A stretch of DNA of 64,000 bases from Isoetes taiwanensis (Eukaryota; Streptophyta; Lycopodiopsida; Isoetales; Isoetaceae), in assembly GCA_021234155.1 (NCBI GenBank), contig JAJEKV010000094.1, forward strand, positions 2,483,782 to 2,547,781, written 5' to 3'. Shown one piece after another: positions 50,237 to 61,228 of the stretch. Under the pieces are notes generated by a model that worked only from the letters and a program-made list of their open reading frames with translations, was not told the origin of the DNA and did not search any database. The position numbers and the translations under genes are program-made. The stretch's first letter is position 1, and each line of letters starts with the position of its first letter.

Positions 50237-51840
50237 CAGGTTTGCATCAAACCTCAACTTATTTTTTAGGTTTGAAACATCCTGCTGCTGTTTCCTTGCA
50301 TTTCCCTCATTTTTGCTTTCGTTCCCCCTTATTTTTTGAAGTTTTTAATACTTGCAGGTGGATTAAGCTTGATCTTGGCCATCAGTAGCTCAGATTATTG
50401 AGGTGGCACCATTTCATTCCATTGATTTTGAAGGCCACATGATCTATTGCGTTTCAACTCAACTTATGTTTGCAGGATCAATGACTTGGCATGCATTCTA
50501 CCATGAGCCTATAAATATCCTGTGCTTTTGCATTGGTTTCCTGGATGCAAATGTCCTCTCTTCAAGGCTTTGTTCTGTTTCACTTCTAGTCAATAACAAG
50601 ATTTCAGCGGATCGGATGACTTTTAATCTTAGTTTTAGTCACTATTTTTACTTCGAATGTGTTGATTCATTTCTAGTTTCATGTATGTTACATAAGTTGT
50701 TGTCTCTCTTTCTTAAAGAGTAGCAACTATATATCAGTATCGGGCAGCGAGCACGGTCTGGGAAACCGACTGCCTTTGCCAGACCGTGCTCGTTTCTAAC
50801 TATATTCTTTATGGTATTTTTATATCAGTAGATTTGTATTTTATATGCCTAAGCTACGTAGGGACAATCTTGATAATCTGAGGTTGTTGTGACTGCCATG
50901 CAACACATGCATCAAAGAAAAGCTGCAAAAAAGGCAAATAGATGAGGTCGACGAATCAGAGAAACAGATAGAAGTATCAGGTTGGTCATCATGAATTTGT
51001 GTTTAAATTTACCAATTTAAACCTGACTAATGCCTTTTTCTAGCACAAGATGAATACTGAGATGGAAGAGGATTCAGTTGGGACGGCTGTTGGAGGGACT
51101 AAAAAAATCAAGAAAGCAAAATTAGTGGCAACAATAGGTTCTTAACAGGCGCAAGAAGATGCACCTGTTGAAGAAAACATCTCTGCTTAAACACCTTGAG
51201 AAAGCAATCTGAAGAACTCGGATACATTACATGGTAATTTTATTTATTTTTCTTCTCAATTAACTAGAGACATGATTTGCTCACGGAATGTATGTTAAGC
51301 AACAGATTCTCATGATTCGAGTAGAATCCAATGCATCTGGTTCCCAGCAGATAGATATGATCCTTATTTATCAAATTTGTTAGTCTCGCACATCAAGCAA
51401 AATTTGAACGCCATCCTAAACCATGTGAAGCTCTTGCTATTCCAAATGTCGAAACCCCTCATATTGCGCAAATACCAGGTTCCTCTTATATTCCATCATA
51501 TATGGCTACAGAAGCTGATGAAGTTCAATCACCAATAGCACATAGCAAGTTCAAAGTTGGTAGATGAGATTTGGTTTAGTTCTGAAATTCTAGCAACATG
51601 CTTTAGTTTTGAGTTGTACATATACCCCAATTCTTGTGTAAACGGCACACCGAAGTAATGATGTATAAACTTTGTTGATATAAGCCGTGGTGTCAGGAAT
51701 AGCTTAAGGGAGTACAGTTTTTTACTCAATTTTTGTACATCTTGTTCTCATACAGTTATATAATTTAAGGGAATACAATTTTATTGGCCTTGCTGACCCG
51801 GTAACTTGAGCTTCACAGATTTGACATGAATTGCTTCAAT
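50237..51840. other. Unassigned stretch right of Element 2
   Basis: AT-rich. A 106-codon frame at 50403-50723 has no recognisable domain. Around 50940-51180 there are short Lys/Glu-rich frames (for example near KQIDEVDESEKQIEVSG) separated by GT...AG-like signals, which might be remains of a coiled-coil protein gene. I cannot support a gene here. Confidence 0.4.
50748..50792. other. Perfect 14-bp-stem hairpin
   Basis: CGAGCACGGTCTGG (50748-50761) and its exact reverse complement (50779-50792) are separated by a 17-nt loop. It is GC-rich in AT-rich surroundings and flanked by similar AACTATAT / AACTATAT words, so it could be a tiny MITE-like insertion or a structured RNA segment. Confidence 0.85.
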
Positions 51841-51847
51841 TGTTAAC

Positions 51848-51942
51848 AGAATAGAATAGAATAGAATAGAATAGAATAAAATAGAATAGAATAGAATAGA
51901 ATAGAATAGAATAGAATAGAATAGAATAGAATAGAATAGAGT
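51848..51942. repeat. (AGAAT)n pentanucleotide microsatellite
   Basis: About 18 tandem copies of AATAG/AGAAT with one AATAA variant. Confidence 0.97.
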
Positions 51943-51954
51943 GATTTTTATCAT

Positions 51955-52095
51955 CCACGAAGACCAATTGGCCTATGGGACCAATGAAATAGCACAATAG
52001 ACTTATTACTGTCCGGGTTAAAAAAACCCCTACCTAGAAGGGTTTTCAAGGGAAACATCATGGCAATAACACGAATGTTGTCAAACTATCACGCA
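51955..52095. repeat. Dispersed repeat, left member
   Basis: The segment with GGCCTATGGGACC, GGTTAAAAAAACCCC and AAGGGTTTTC is repeated in the same orientation at 62960-63095 with about 75-80 percent visual identity. The two members flank Element 3 and its minisatellite flanks. The family is not identified; an LTR or untranslated region of a retroelement is possible. Confidence 0.6.
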
Positions 52096-52168
52096 CACAC
52101 ACACACAAACATGCACGCACGCACGCGCACATATGCTAGAAAAGGGTCCGCTCACTCTTTTCTTTTAA

Positions 52169-52300
52169 GCTATTCCTCGGCTCGGCTTCGGCCTTCAGCT
52201 GAGGCCTCGCCTCGGTTTGGACATCTTATGCATTATTGCTCTAAGCTATTCCTCGGCTCAGCCTTGGCCTTCGCCGAGGCCTCGCAGCGGTTTGGACAAA
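52169..52300. repeat. 73-bp tandem duplication, GC-rich
   Basis: Two units beginning AAGCTATTCCTCGGCTC and ending CGGTTTGGACA, about 73 bp apart, with several substitutions. Confidence 0.8.
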
Positions 52301-52329
52301 AGCAGACCTACCCATATACTCTTATAATT

Positions 52330-53005
52330 CCAAAGTATCACCATCAGGAGTTTCCTTAACCTCGGCTTGATCTTGGCTCACACCTACTGCACTCAACATT
52401 CATTTGTCAATCTATGAGGAGCTTATTGCCACTTAATGCTAATTCTAGAGTATCACCATAAAGAGTTGACTCACACCTACTACCAATTTCAAAGTATTAC
52501 CCATGCAGAGCTTATATAGATCTACTATTAATACCTATCAATTTCAAAGTATCATCCATTGGGAGCTTACTTCCACCTACTGCCAATTCCAAATTGCATC
52601 CATTATAAGCTGACTCATACCTACTGACAATTCCAAAGAATTACACATGAGGAGCTGACTCATACCTACTACAATTTCAAAGTATCCCCTATGTAGAGCT
52701 TATACATATCTACTACCAACAACTCTCAACTCCGTTGGCAGCTTACACACACCTACTGCCAATTCCAAAGTCGCACCTCTTAGAAGCTGTCTCACATTTA
52801 CTGCCAATTCCAGAGTATCACACATGAGGAAAGCATCCCCCATGTGGGTCAACATCCATATCGATTCTATTTGACAATTTATGAGAAGCTTACTTCCACG
52901 TACTATTGATTCTAATGAATCACCTATTGAGGATTCATACCTACTATGCATGGAGAGCTTACTCTCACCTACTATCATTTCCAAAGTATTGTATATTTTG
53001 GTAAC
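52330..53005. repeat. Degenerate minisatellite forming the left flank of Element 3
   Basis: Units of roughly 45-50 bp built on ACCTACTGCCAATTCCAAAG, TATCACCCATGAGGAGC and TTACTCATACC, repeated about fourteen times with drift. The part 52529-53005 matches 63392-63868 without indels. The frame at 52700-52984 on the minus strand only reads through the repeat. Confidence 0.8.
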
Positions 53006-53068
53006 TAACAGAGTTTAAAATGAAACGCACTTATTTAAGAAGTGCGTTTGAAAGATTCCTTTATAAAA
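53006..53068 (+). repeat. Left terminal inverted repeat of Element 3
   Basis: Starts TAACAGAGTTTAAAATG, then AAACGCACTT and its inverted copy AAGTGCGTTT 7 bp later (53023-53049), forming a subterminal hairpin. GAAAGATTCC follows. The outer 30 bp match the right end with one mismatch. Confidence 0.88.
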
Positions 53069-53470
53069 ATTAAGAACTTGAAAAAAACACACAAAATAGG
53101 GAGCAAAATAGATTGTTGAGCAATTAGCATTCGGGACACCCCAAAAAAAGCAACATTTTTAAAGCCTTTTCATTTTTAAAAGAGGGCAAAAAAAAAAATG
53201 CTTGTTTTTGAGGAGTGAGACATTAATTTTGATAACTCAGTAAATATTTATTGTTAAAAACAGAGGGAAATATAGTTTGTCTTTTTGCAAGCTTAATATA
53301 AGTACTAAGAAAGTCAGACATTGGGAAGATAAAGAGTGTGAAATCATAGAGCAAGAAAGAGTTATTTCAATCAAGCATTGTTGAAGAGACAAAGCTTTCA
53401 GTTTAAAAATCCTCATCAAAATAAATTATAATTATATAGTTTACAATGGTAGTAGTTGAGAACTCTGTCT

Positions 53471-53484
53471 GTATAAATTTATAC
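53471..53484. repeat. GTATAAATTTATAC palindrome over the methyltransferase stop codon
   Basis: The palindrome supplies the final Val codon (GTA) and the stop (TAA, 53479-53481, minus strand). It is the only copy that touches coding sequence. Confidence 0.9.
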
Positions 53485-56400
53485 GAGAGGTGGGAGAGGT
53501 GGCTCTTCCCAGTCCACAGGACTCTCGTACCCTTTGGGATCTGGCTCTTGCGAGCTTACAACAGCAGAGACGCCTCCTTCTGATTCCAAACCTATTGGCA
53601 CAGGCGGTTTCTCTGGCTCGGGCACCACAGGCTCCAAGTCAACAAACTCCACCTCCTCATCTTTTCTTCCTGTAAGTGGAGGCTGTATTTCTGTGTAAGT
53701 GCCCTTAACATCGCTGGCACCGTTCTTTGCTCCCAGTTCCTCGTTTTCATCAGGAAAGGATTCGCAAGAGCTTATCCTGGTCCTGATGAAACTTACTTTA
53801 TCTGGGTCTATGTCGACGGAGACGACATTGCGCCCCTGCTTAAGGGCGCAAACTGCTGTGGTGCCTGATCCAGAAAAGGCATCTAGGATCGATCTCGGCC
53901 GAAAAAACCATCGTATCAAATTATTAATAAGCGGCTGTGGCCCGATAATGGGACACCACGGCCTTTGTCATTTGTGGGTCTCTCAATTTCTGCAAAACAG
54001 CTGGGAACTGAAATGCATTGCAGGGAGGAGTCTTCTCATTCTGCGTGTTAAAATGAACCATGGTTTTTTTGGCGTCCGCGCTGTAAAAACCTATATGAAA
54101 ATGCTCGAAACAACTCACTAAGCGCGGACCACCACCATGACCCTTGACGTTTGTTTTAAGCCTGCCAAGCAAAGCAGCAATTACAAATTAGTAGAAAGAA
54201 AACAAGGAAAACAAGTTAGCCCAGTAGTGTAGCGGTATAAACTTATACCACGGTTGCCTTGCTGTATAAATTTATACCACGGCGTGAAGCCGTATAAATT
54301 TATACAGACATTGCCTTGCTGTATAAATTTATACCACGGTTGTTCCAGCCTTTAAAAATGGATGTGGTATAAATTTATACCGTGGAGTTACCGTAAAAAA
54401 AAAGCGTTAAATATAATGCTTACCAAACGATTTCGAAGCTGGGTTTACATGCAGGCCCGCTCCCATAGGTTTAAGCACCGACATCGCCCGGCAGGTCGGA
54501 ATGAAAAATGATGACCCTCCGGTTTCAGAGGATGTCGTGACTTCTTTTAGGCCATCCAAGAAAGAACGGACTTGCAAGTGAGTAAAAGCCTCCTCGTCAA
54601 AAGTGCTATCCTTGATTTTGAAGCCGTAAGGAATATCTGCAATGCATAATGTAAAGTTCTGTTTGTCTAAAAGAGTCCCGACCCCTCGATGCGATCACCC
54701 CTGAACAACCCCATGCTTTGGGCGTCGACCAAATGTAGTAAATCTCTCGTAAGTAGTAGTGTCAAAGCGGTGGTGGCGACCTCTTTACCCCTGTTCAATT
54801 GCCTTAAGCCTATGCCTCTCCTCCTTGGCCCTCTGAACGGGTTTAAAAATCCGGTTGGTAGCCCCTTCTTCTTGTTTTGTAAGAATAATGTGAGACAAAG
54901 GCACAAACACGTAACATATTTTACGCAAAACCTACCCATACCCACCGGGTTTAACGGTGCTCTCTCGATAATTGTCTCGTGGTGCAACTTGGGTACAAAA
55001 GCTTCCTCTAGGTTGAGTTGCTTCATTAGTTTACTTTGGGCGGTGACAATATCTTTCGACCGCAAAGGGAAAAGTATTGTAAGACAAAAAGATAGAAAAG
55101 AACACGCGGCATAGCAAGTGAGGCTTACGTCTTAGCTTCCTTAGCCATCTCGTCTAATGTGAATTCTTTGGCAACTACTTTTTCCAAATGCAGACGAACA
55201 AATATTTCTTTTTGCTTTTGAGACCACATAATCTGCGTCCGGTACAATGCTCATATTTTTCTGTTTTGATTCACCTCCTTTTTTTTGGTTTCTTTCTGCG
55301 GCGCTAGCTTGTTCTTTTAGCTCACCATCCTCGAACATACAAAAAATTCTCTCTTGAAGATCCCACACCTGTAAATGGTCAAACGAAGTTTAGTGTTGAT
55401 TGGCGAAGAGAAAAGGACTGCGACTAAGAACGGTATAAATTTATACCTTGCCCGGTCGCGGTATAAATTTATACCCTGTTCGGACGCGGTATAAATTTAT
55501 ATCATGGATGTGGCACGTATAAATTTATCGCGTCGGTTTCGGTATAAATTTATATCGCGGCCAGGGCCGGTATAAATTTATATCGGCGTCAGGGAGCGGT
55601 ATAAATTTATATCATGACGAGATCAGATAAATTTATACGGCGCCCGCACGCGGTATAAATTTATATCATGATCGGCACGCGGTATAAATTTATACCGTCA
55701 CCAGGCTATTACACACTTCTTCTAACCATGCTAAACACACTACGAAGATTGAATTAAAGCTTTTACTTACTTGACCATCTCGAAAAGCGAAAGCTGAAAG
55801 TAGTTATCGCATCGCTTGATGACCATAATGGGCTTCTTATCCGAATCATAACTGAGGCAGCACTCTGTCACACAGGCTTCTCGAAGCTCTTGAAGCTTGT
55901 TCTTTTGTTTTTTGAAGTCGTCCCCATGCACTTGTTTGAAATCCACGTACTCTCGGTGCATGAAGCGAATCTTGTCTATTAGGCGCATTTTCAGTCTAAA
56001 GTCATTGTCGAGATTGTGACTCGCGGCAATGACTTTTGCCCTCTTCGTCTATTGCATAACGTAAATATGCACTTCCACGCTTTTCCACAATTTCGATTCT
56101 GGCTTTCTTCCTTTGATAGTTCTTTTCTTGCCTTGTAACTGTGTGTGCCTCCAAGTACATAATAGGTGTAATCTTCGAAGTCTGCTTTTTTGTAATCTTT
56201 CAATTGGTTGCACTGACTTCTATCAACCATCACAACTAGTGGCGACACATGCGCATGAGGATTTCTTCTCATTCTTTGCTTAAGGATAGCCACATGTGCC
56301 GCGTACAACTTTCGGACCTGAAGCACTCTGACCCCATCTTCATTCTTAGGCGGCCTTTTTATAGTGCTCAATGTCAAAGAAATAGTTTGTTTGAGCAGTT

Positions 56401-57708
56401 TAGTTTCATTAACCCGCTTGAGAATAGCACTTGACTTATCTGCGGGCTTCACAACGATATCTGCTCCAGGAGCCTTCTGAAGAGCTTCTGCTGACTCCTC
56501 TATAGTCAAGGGCTTTGTTTTTCTAGATTTTTTCTTGGTAGGAGGCTGTGTATCTACTACAAGGGAATGTTTCCTGCCCTTTCCCTTTGTTACCACTGGT
56601 TCCTCCTCTTCCTCTTCCTCTTCTTCTACTATTTCCTCGTCCTTCTCTTCCTCATCGATATTACGGGGGTACCATAGACCCTTGACCAACACCTTTTTAT
56701 CACACAGCACTACTGACATCAAAATTTCTACTATGTCCTGTAATGCAGGGTTAAGTTAAGAGAATGACGGTATAAATTTATACGGAAAGCAACTAAGAAT
56801 AACTTACAAAGCTGTTCTTGTAATTGTCCGCAATGTAATCATACACGTCTTTGGGCTTGCACATGCTTATTCTAAGCATTCTACTATTCAGAACATAGTA
56901 GACCTCCCCCTTGTCATGATTGCACTTCATCAAAACTTCATCATCATTCTCTGTAGTAGCAAGGCTTATCATTTCGCCAGCAGGGTAATAATCATCAGAC
57001 TTGTACTTGCCCTTCCCTGAGTGATGGCACAAGTAAAGGTACGCCTCAGTGGGTTTGCTCTCTCTTGCGCCCCTGTGGACGTACCAAGTCTGTTCTTTTA
57101 GTTCATAAGTCTGTGGCTCTGGTGGTGCAGCCTTTGATGATTGGCCTCCGTGTACAAACCTTATCTTAGGGTTGGAAAAAGCGTAAAAAAAACCATTTTT
57201 ATACAAGAAACAGAACCTTTTTCGACTTTTTGAAACACAAAAACAGTAAAAAAAGAGGCTGAAAGGGCATAAAATCCACACTAAATTAACACTTTATTTG
57301 TGTCATTTAAGCTTAAAACACAACAATATTACCAAAATATTAAGGTTCGGGACCATTCGTTAAGCACTAGACATCAAGATTCTGAAATGGTTCTGGAACG
57401 GTATAAATTTATACGGCTCGAGCACGAGCGGTATAAATTTATACCGTTTCAGAACACAGTCGGTATAAATTTATACCGTTCCAGAACACAGTCGGTATAA
57501 ATTTATACCGCTCGTGCTCGAGCCGTATAAATTTATACCGTTCCAGAACACAGTCGGTATAAATTTATACCGCTCGTGCTCGAGCGGTATAAATTTATAC
57601 CACTCCAGAACCATATCGGTATAAATTTATACCGTGGGCGCTTACACTCTAACAGATTAAAACAAAAGAGAAACTAAAACAGTACGGATAGTAGACTTAC
57701 GTGGCCAT
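53479..57708 (-). CDS. ParB-like domain fused to beta-class DNA N6A/N4C methyltransferase (Element 3)
   Basis: Predicted SAM-dependent DNA amino-methyltransferase, about 940 residues, in at least seven exons: 57708-57701 (ATGGCCAC), 57159-56808, 56737 to about 55773, about 55370-55122, about 55052-54947, about 54875-54424, and 54161-53479. Exons 1-3 join in phase. Exon 3 has an acidic run (56600-56650), a basic KKKSRK stretch, then a ParB-like core LVVMVDRSQCNQL, YYVLGGTHSYKARKEL (about 56120-56240) and ASHNLDNDFRLKMRLIDKIR. Exon 6 has motif IV IADIPYGF (DIPY at 54626-54637). Exon 7 has PLINNLIRWFFRP and motif I DAFSGSGTTA (53857-53883), then VSVDIDPDKV. Order IV-X-I is the beta class; Asp in DIPY favours N6-adenine. 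One-base slips occur near 55200, 54800, 53955 and 56030. The introns argue against bacterial contamination. Confidence 0.8.
54235..54380. repeat. GTATAAATTTATAC array in methyltransferase intron before the last exon
   Basis: Five copies start at 54235 (one base different), 54264, 54292, 54321 and 54367; spacings are 29, 28, 29 and 46. Several are extended to TGGTATAAATTTATACCG-like forms. The intron runs from 54423 to 54162. Confidence 0.9.
55433..55695. repeat. GTATAAATTTATAC array in methyltransferase intron 3
   Basis: Ten copies or close variants start at 55433, 55461, 55489, 55517, 55542, 55570, 55599, about 55625, 55653 and 55682, a period near 28 bp. Most are preceded by CG. Several carry TATATC instead of TATACC on the right side. 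Confidence 0.92.
56770..56783. repeat. GTATAAATTTATAC single copy in methyltransferase intron 2
   Basis: One palindrome within a 70-bp intron (56807-56738), in the form CGGTATAAATTTATACGG. Confidence 0.9.
57401..57632. repeat. GTATAAATTTATAC iteron-like array in methyltransferase intron 1
   Basis: Eight perfect copies start at 57401, 57431, 57463, 57495, 57525, 57557, 57587 and 57619, with spacings of 30, 32, 32, 30, 32, 30 and 32. Most are flanked by CG on both sides. Spacers are of two kinds, CTCGTGCTCGAG (or its reverse complement) and CCAGAACACAGT. The average of 31.1 bp is close to three turns of B-DNA. Confidence 0.95.
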
Positions 57709-58100
57709 GGTCGTATGGATTCGCTTATAGCTGTTCGGAGAAGCAATTTGGAGGGGGTATATAAGGCGCAGCTCGAGCGCCTTGGACTCCTAGCAGCGTA
57801 TGTAGAAAATAGGGTGGCCGGCGCCGGGCTTAAGTACCTCTGCTAAGTGCCGTTTCGTATAGCGCTTCTCCATAAAGTTTTCAATACAACTGTCTGTGAG
57901 TTTTCGTATAAATTTATACCGTTTCTTTTCTATGTTGCCCTCCTCCGTATAAATTTATACCATCTCTGTATAAATTTATCTGATGCGCGCTTCAAGTTTG
58001 CCTTCTTCGTATAAATTTATACCATCCCCGTAATAAGCGTTTACGATACGCTCTTACGTCAGTATAAATTTATACGATTGTGATGCTAACTTTTACGAGT
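57709..58100. promoter_or_regulatory. Divergent promoter between methyltransferase and transposase genes (Element 3)
   Basis: A 392-bp gap separates the minus-strand start (57708) from the plus-strand start (58101). It contains five GTATAAATTTATAC copies or variants at 57906, 57947, 57968, 58009 and 58062; the last ends 25 bp before the transposase ATG. Because the core reads TATAAATTTATA on both strands, it could also act as a two-way TATA element. Binding of the ParB-like protein here would couple expression of both genes; that is inference. Confidence 0.6.
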
Positions 58101-61100
58101 ATGGCTCGAGAAAAAACTGCCAGAGCCTCAACTCGTTCGCGGGCTTCCTCCCGCAATGACATTCACACCCCTCAAGCGACACACGGAAGTAGCCTCAAAA
58201 ATTCTGCCTCCGATATTCAAACCCCGGCTCTGTTGAGTTTACTCCGGCCACGACCACCTCGGCTTCCACCACCCAGTTCAATTTACTCCACCACACCCCA
58301 CTGCTCCCGAGGCGTCGTTTGCCCCCACCAATCGCGTTTTACCCCACCACAGGCTAGAGAGTCGGAGACTACCTCCTCCACTTCATTTTTAGCACGTCGC
58401 CCATAGTCCACCGTAGGCTAAATCCCGGAGGCAAATCCGCCAACTCCATCCATTTCGCTAAATGGTACTACAACAAGTGGGGAGCAATCGACACGCAACT
58501 CCCTCTGTGTTCTCGACACGCCGGGGGCTGGTCAACTACGTCACCAACCTCGATTACTTTTTTTCCGAGAGAGAGGGAAAGCACTTCCCCGAGGACTTGC
58601 CCACACCAAACCTCTCAAAGCATCTACTAGTACACCTCATGTTGATCTCTCGGGGACGAAGAAACACCTCATGTTGATCTCTCGGGGCGAGGACCTACCA
58701 AAGCCACAAGGCTCTATGTTTGAATTCAAAGCTCACGCAAGTAAGAATCTTAAGCGAAACTTACACAAGAAAGCATGTACAACCGTTAGAAGAAAGAAAC
58801 TCATGGGCCGAGGCTCACTTGAGGGCAACACATACAAAGCTTCTTGTTGTTCTCAACGTTGTTTGCTTAAGATTGGACTAAAGGAATTGAGGTTGATTCG
58901 TGATAGTTCTGATTCAATGACTCTGCTAGACCAAAGGGGCTACTTAGCCTTCAATATTAGGCGGATTATGGTGAGAGGTTTACTTACACGGTGGTGGCCA
59001 CAGATACGTCAAACGGCCTTCAAATTGATTCATGCTTTAGGCGCCAGGCGACTTGACCGGTGAAGAAAAAGGCTTGACAAGAATCCGGGCATTAATGACT
59101 CTCGCCATTCGAGGAGGTATATCCAGAATTCATGCCCTTCAATGTGTTCCCTGGATGGAAGGTTTCTTTAAGGAGTCTTGCGAGAAACTCCCTAACAGCC
59201 CCATGTACCACTTGAGTGACAACTTCACGAAACGTGAAGTCTACGATAATTATAAGGACATGTGTGTTGAGGCTGGAGAACGCCATGTCTGCTACTCTTA
59301 CTTCACTGTGCTCTGGAAAAAAGAGTTTTCTCGCGTGTCCATTTTTAGAAAGCACCGGATGTCTGTTTGTGCTACATGCTCTGAATTAAAAGCTCAGAGA
59401 CAAAATGCAAGGACACTTCACACTAAAAGTAAGCTTCTAGGACGTGTTCTTGCCTAGTTCTACTTAAATGCAGGTTCTTTCCTAAACATGTTTTCATTTC
59501 AGATGCATTGAAAGAGAAACTGAACAAGCACAGAGAACAACAATCATTAGAAAGGAGAAAATTGACAAAACATAGGAAGAAAGCACTGGAGCAACCACTC
59601 AACTACATATCGGTTGTTATTGATGGAATGGACCAGAAGAAGACCACCCTACCACATTTTGTCAATGTGCTTAAGGATGCTGCTGAAGAAGATTTCATAC
59701 ACCTGCATGTTGTTGGTGCTATGGTATTTAATGGAAAACTATCTTGCAAGGCATTCTTGAACTATCCAAATATTCATGCTGATCCAAATCTCACTATCAC
59801 AATATTGAATAAGCTTCTTTCCAATCTAGAACATATACCACTTAGGTTCTATATCTTGACTAGACAACACGACAAGAGAAAATAAGAATCGGGCATTGTT
59901 TGCTTCTCGTGCTATGCTAGTTGAGAAACAAATCTTCAAGAAGGTGAAGATTGGTTTTACGCTTGTTGGTCATACACGATCAAATTGATCGGATGTTGAT
60001 GGGTTCTCTAAGCGTCTTGCTCGAAAAAAAGCTCTCGACCTACCGGCAATGATTGAGGTTATCAAGATTCCTACAATCCTCGTCCGGACATCGAGTTATT
60101 AGAAGAAACTTATGATTTCAAGGAATGGATTTTTCGGAGAGATCAAGCGGGTCCGCGGTGCTATTGAGCCCTTGAGAAACATTACATTTCAAGCATCGGA
60201 TCAAAATTTCACTTGTAGATGGCAAGGCCATCTTACAAGGAAAGAAATATGCCACATCCTTGCGGTGGCGGCCCGGCCAGTATTCAATTCATTCACACCA
60301 TCCCCAATACTAGTTCCATGCTCTCTGCCAGAAGCAAATGCCTCTAAAAAGCTTGAAAGAAATCACATTGAGTAAAAAAAGGGAAGAGCATTTGACTCAA
60401 ACAAATCATTGGATTTTATTGAGACAAGTATTGATCGTGCTCTAACCACTTTGGGGGAGGCGGATGCTTTATGGTGGCCTCAGGTTTTTTTCACCGACAG
60501 CGTGACATGTTGCAAGCTTCATTACAAGGTCGAAGACGGTTACACATCAACCGGCCATCTAGGCAAACTCTTCTGTGCAAGTTGAGAATCAAGAGGAACA
60601 TGTAGAGATATTGGCTAGCTCGGATGAAGATGTGAGTCATGTACACTGGCCCCAGACGCATACGGCACAACAAGTTGCTCAGTATACGTTCAGTCTCAAA
60701 GATTGAGAAAGGAATGTTCATAGCTGTCCCGGTGATAATGATGAATCGGGAAGCCATTACGGCTAGCTAAAAGTCTTGGAGGTAACAAGAGGATGGAATT
60801 CCCACTCAATTAAAAGTGCCTTTGGATGAGAACAAATCTTTGCCGGTGCTTTCGGTGGGAGTTATACTTTGGAGATGGTAAAATAGGAGTGGGAAAAGAG
60901 CAAAGTCAAAGCAAGCAACTTCTTTGTCATAGATCTGGCTGAAGTAAAGGTTCTTGCATATGACTTTGTTCTGACTGCTGCTAATAAGTTACGTATGGTC
61001 ACTCAAACCTTAATAAAGTCGGCATGTGGATTAGACAAACAACCTAGAAAGGTGGCCAAAAAAGATGATGATGAGGACTCACTTGTAGACAGTGAGGAAG

Positions 61101-61228
61101 AAGATCGTTCGAGTACATCCAGTTTTGAGAGTGAAGCTGAGGATGAAGGCTCAAGTGATCAGGGATTAAATGAGTCGGAGGATGAGATGCATCCTAATCT
61201 TGCTGCAAAATGTAAGTTTGTTCGATGA
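58101..61228 (+). CDS. DUF7869-type putative transposase (Element 3)
   Basis: Start chosen at 58101 (MAREKTARAST), with a Ser/Pro-rich N terminus. In order: a Cys motif KASCCSQRCLLKIGLK (58845-58880), LHTK before a donor GTAAGC near 59430, acceptor TTTCAG at about 59502, then YISVVIDGMDQKKTTLPHF (59605-59660, first candidate Asp) and HADPNLTITILNKLL. Next is DNA for a Q-L-D-N-T-x-R-E-N-K-N segment (about 59850-59890, frame disturbed), VKIGFTLVGHTR (59948-59980) followed by a QID/DVD Asp, and LEETYDFKEW. The D-x-M-D-Q / LDN-ENKN / GHT order is that of DUF7869 proteins, which look like RNase-H-fold transposases. The tail is acidic (61060-61190). Frame slips near 58440, 58670, 59060, 59850 and 59985, often at CAG, may be sequence errors. 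Confidence 0.65.

Noticed and set aside
50403-50723. 106-codon plus-strand frame
   Set aside because: It is hydrophobic and AT-driven with no recognisable motif, and it lies in a region with other repeat debris. I do not call it a gene.
52700-52984. 94-codon minus-strand frame, with a near-identical one at 63563-63847
   Set aside because: Its conservation only reflects the duplicated minisatellite DNA. It shows unit-by-unit repetition and no domain.
57401-57632. CRISPR-like appearance (short palindromic repeats with regular spacers)
   Set aside because: The spacers are not unique: they are two recurring sequences. The host is eukaryotic, there are no cas genes, and the same palindrome occurs singly elsewhere in the element.
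53479-57708. Bacterial contamination as the source of the methyltransferase
   Set aside because: The coding sequence is interrupted by GT-AG introns that join in phase and sits inside a TIR element with an empty target copy in the same plant sequence.
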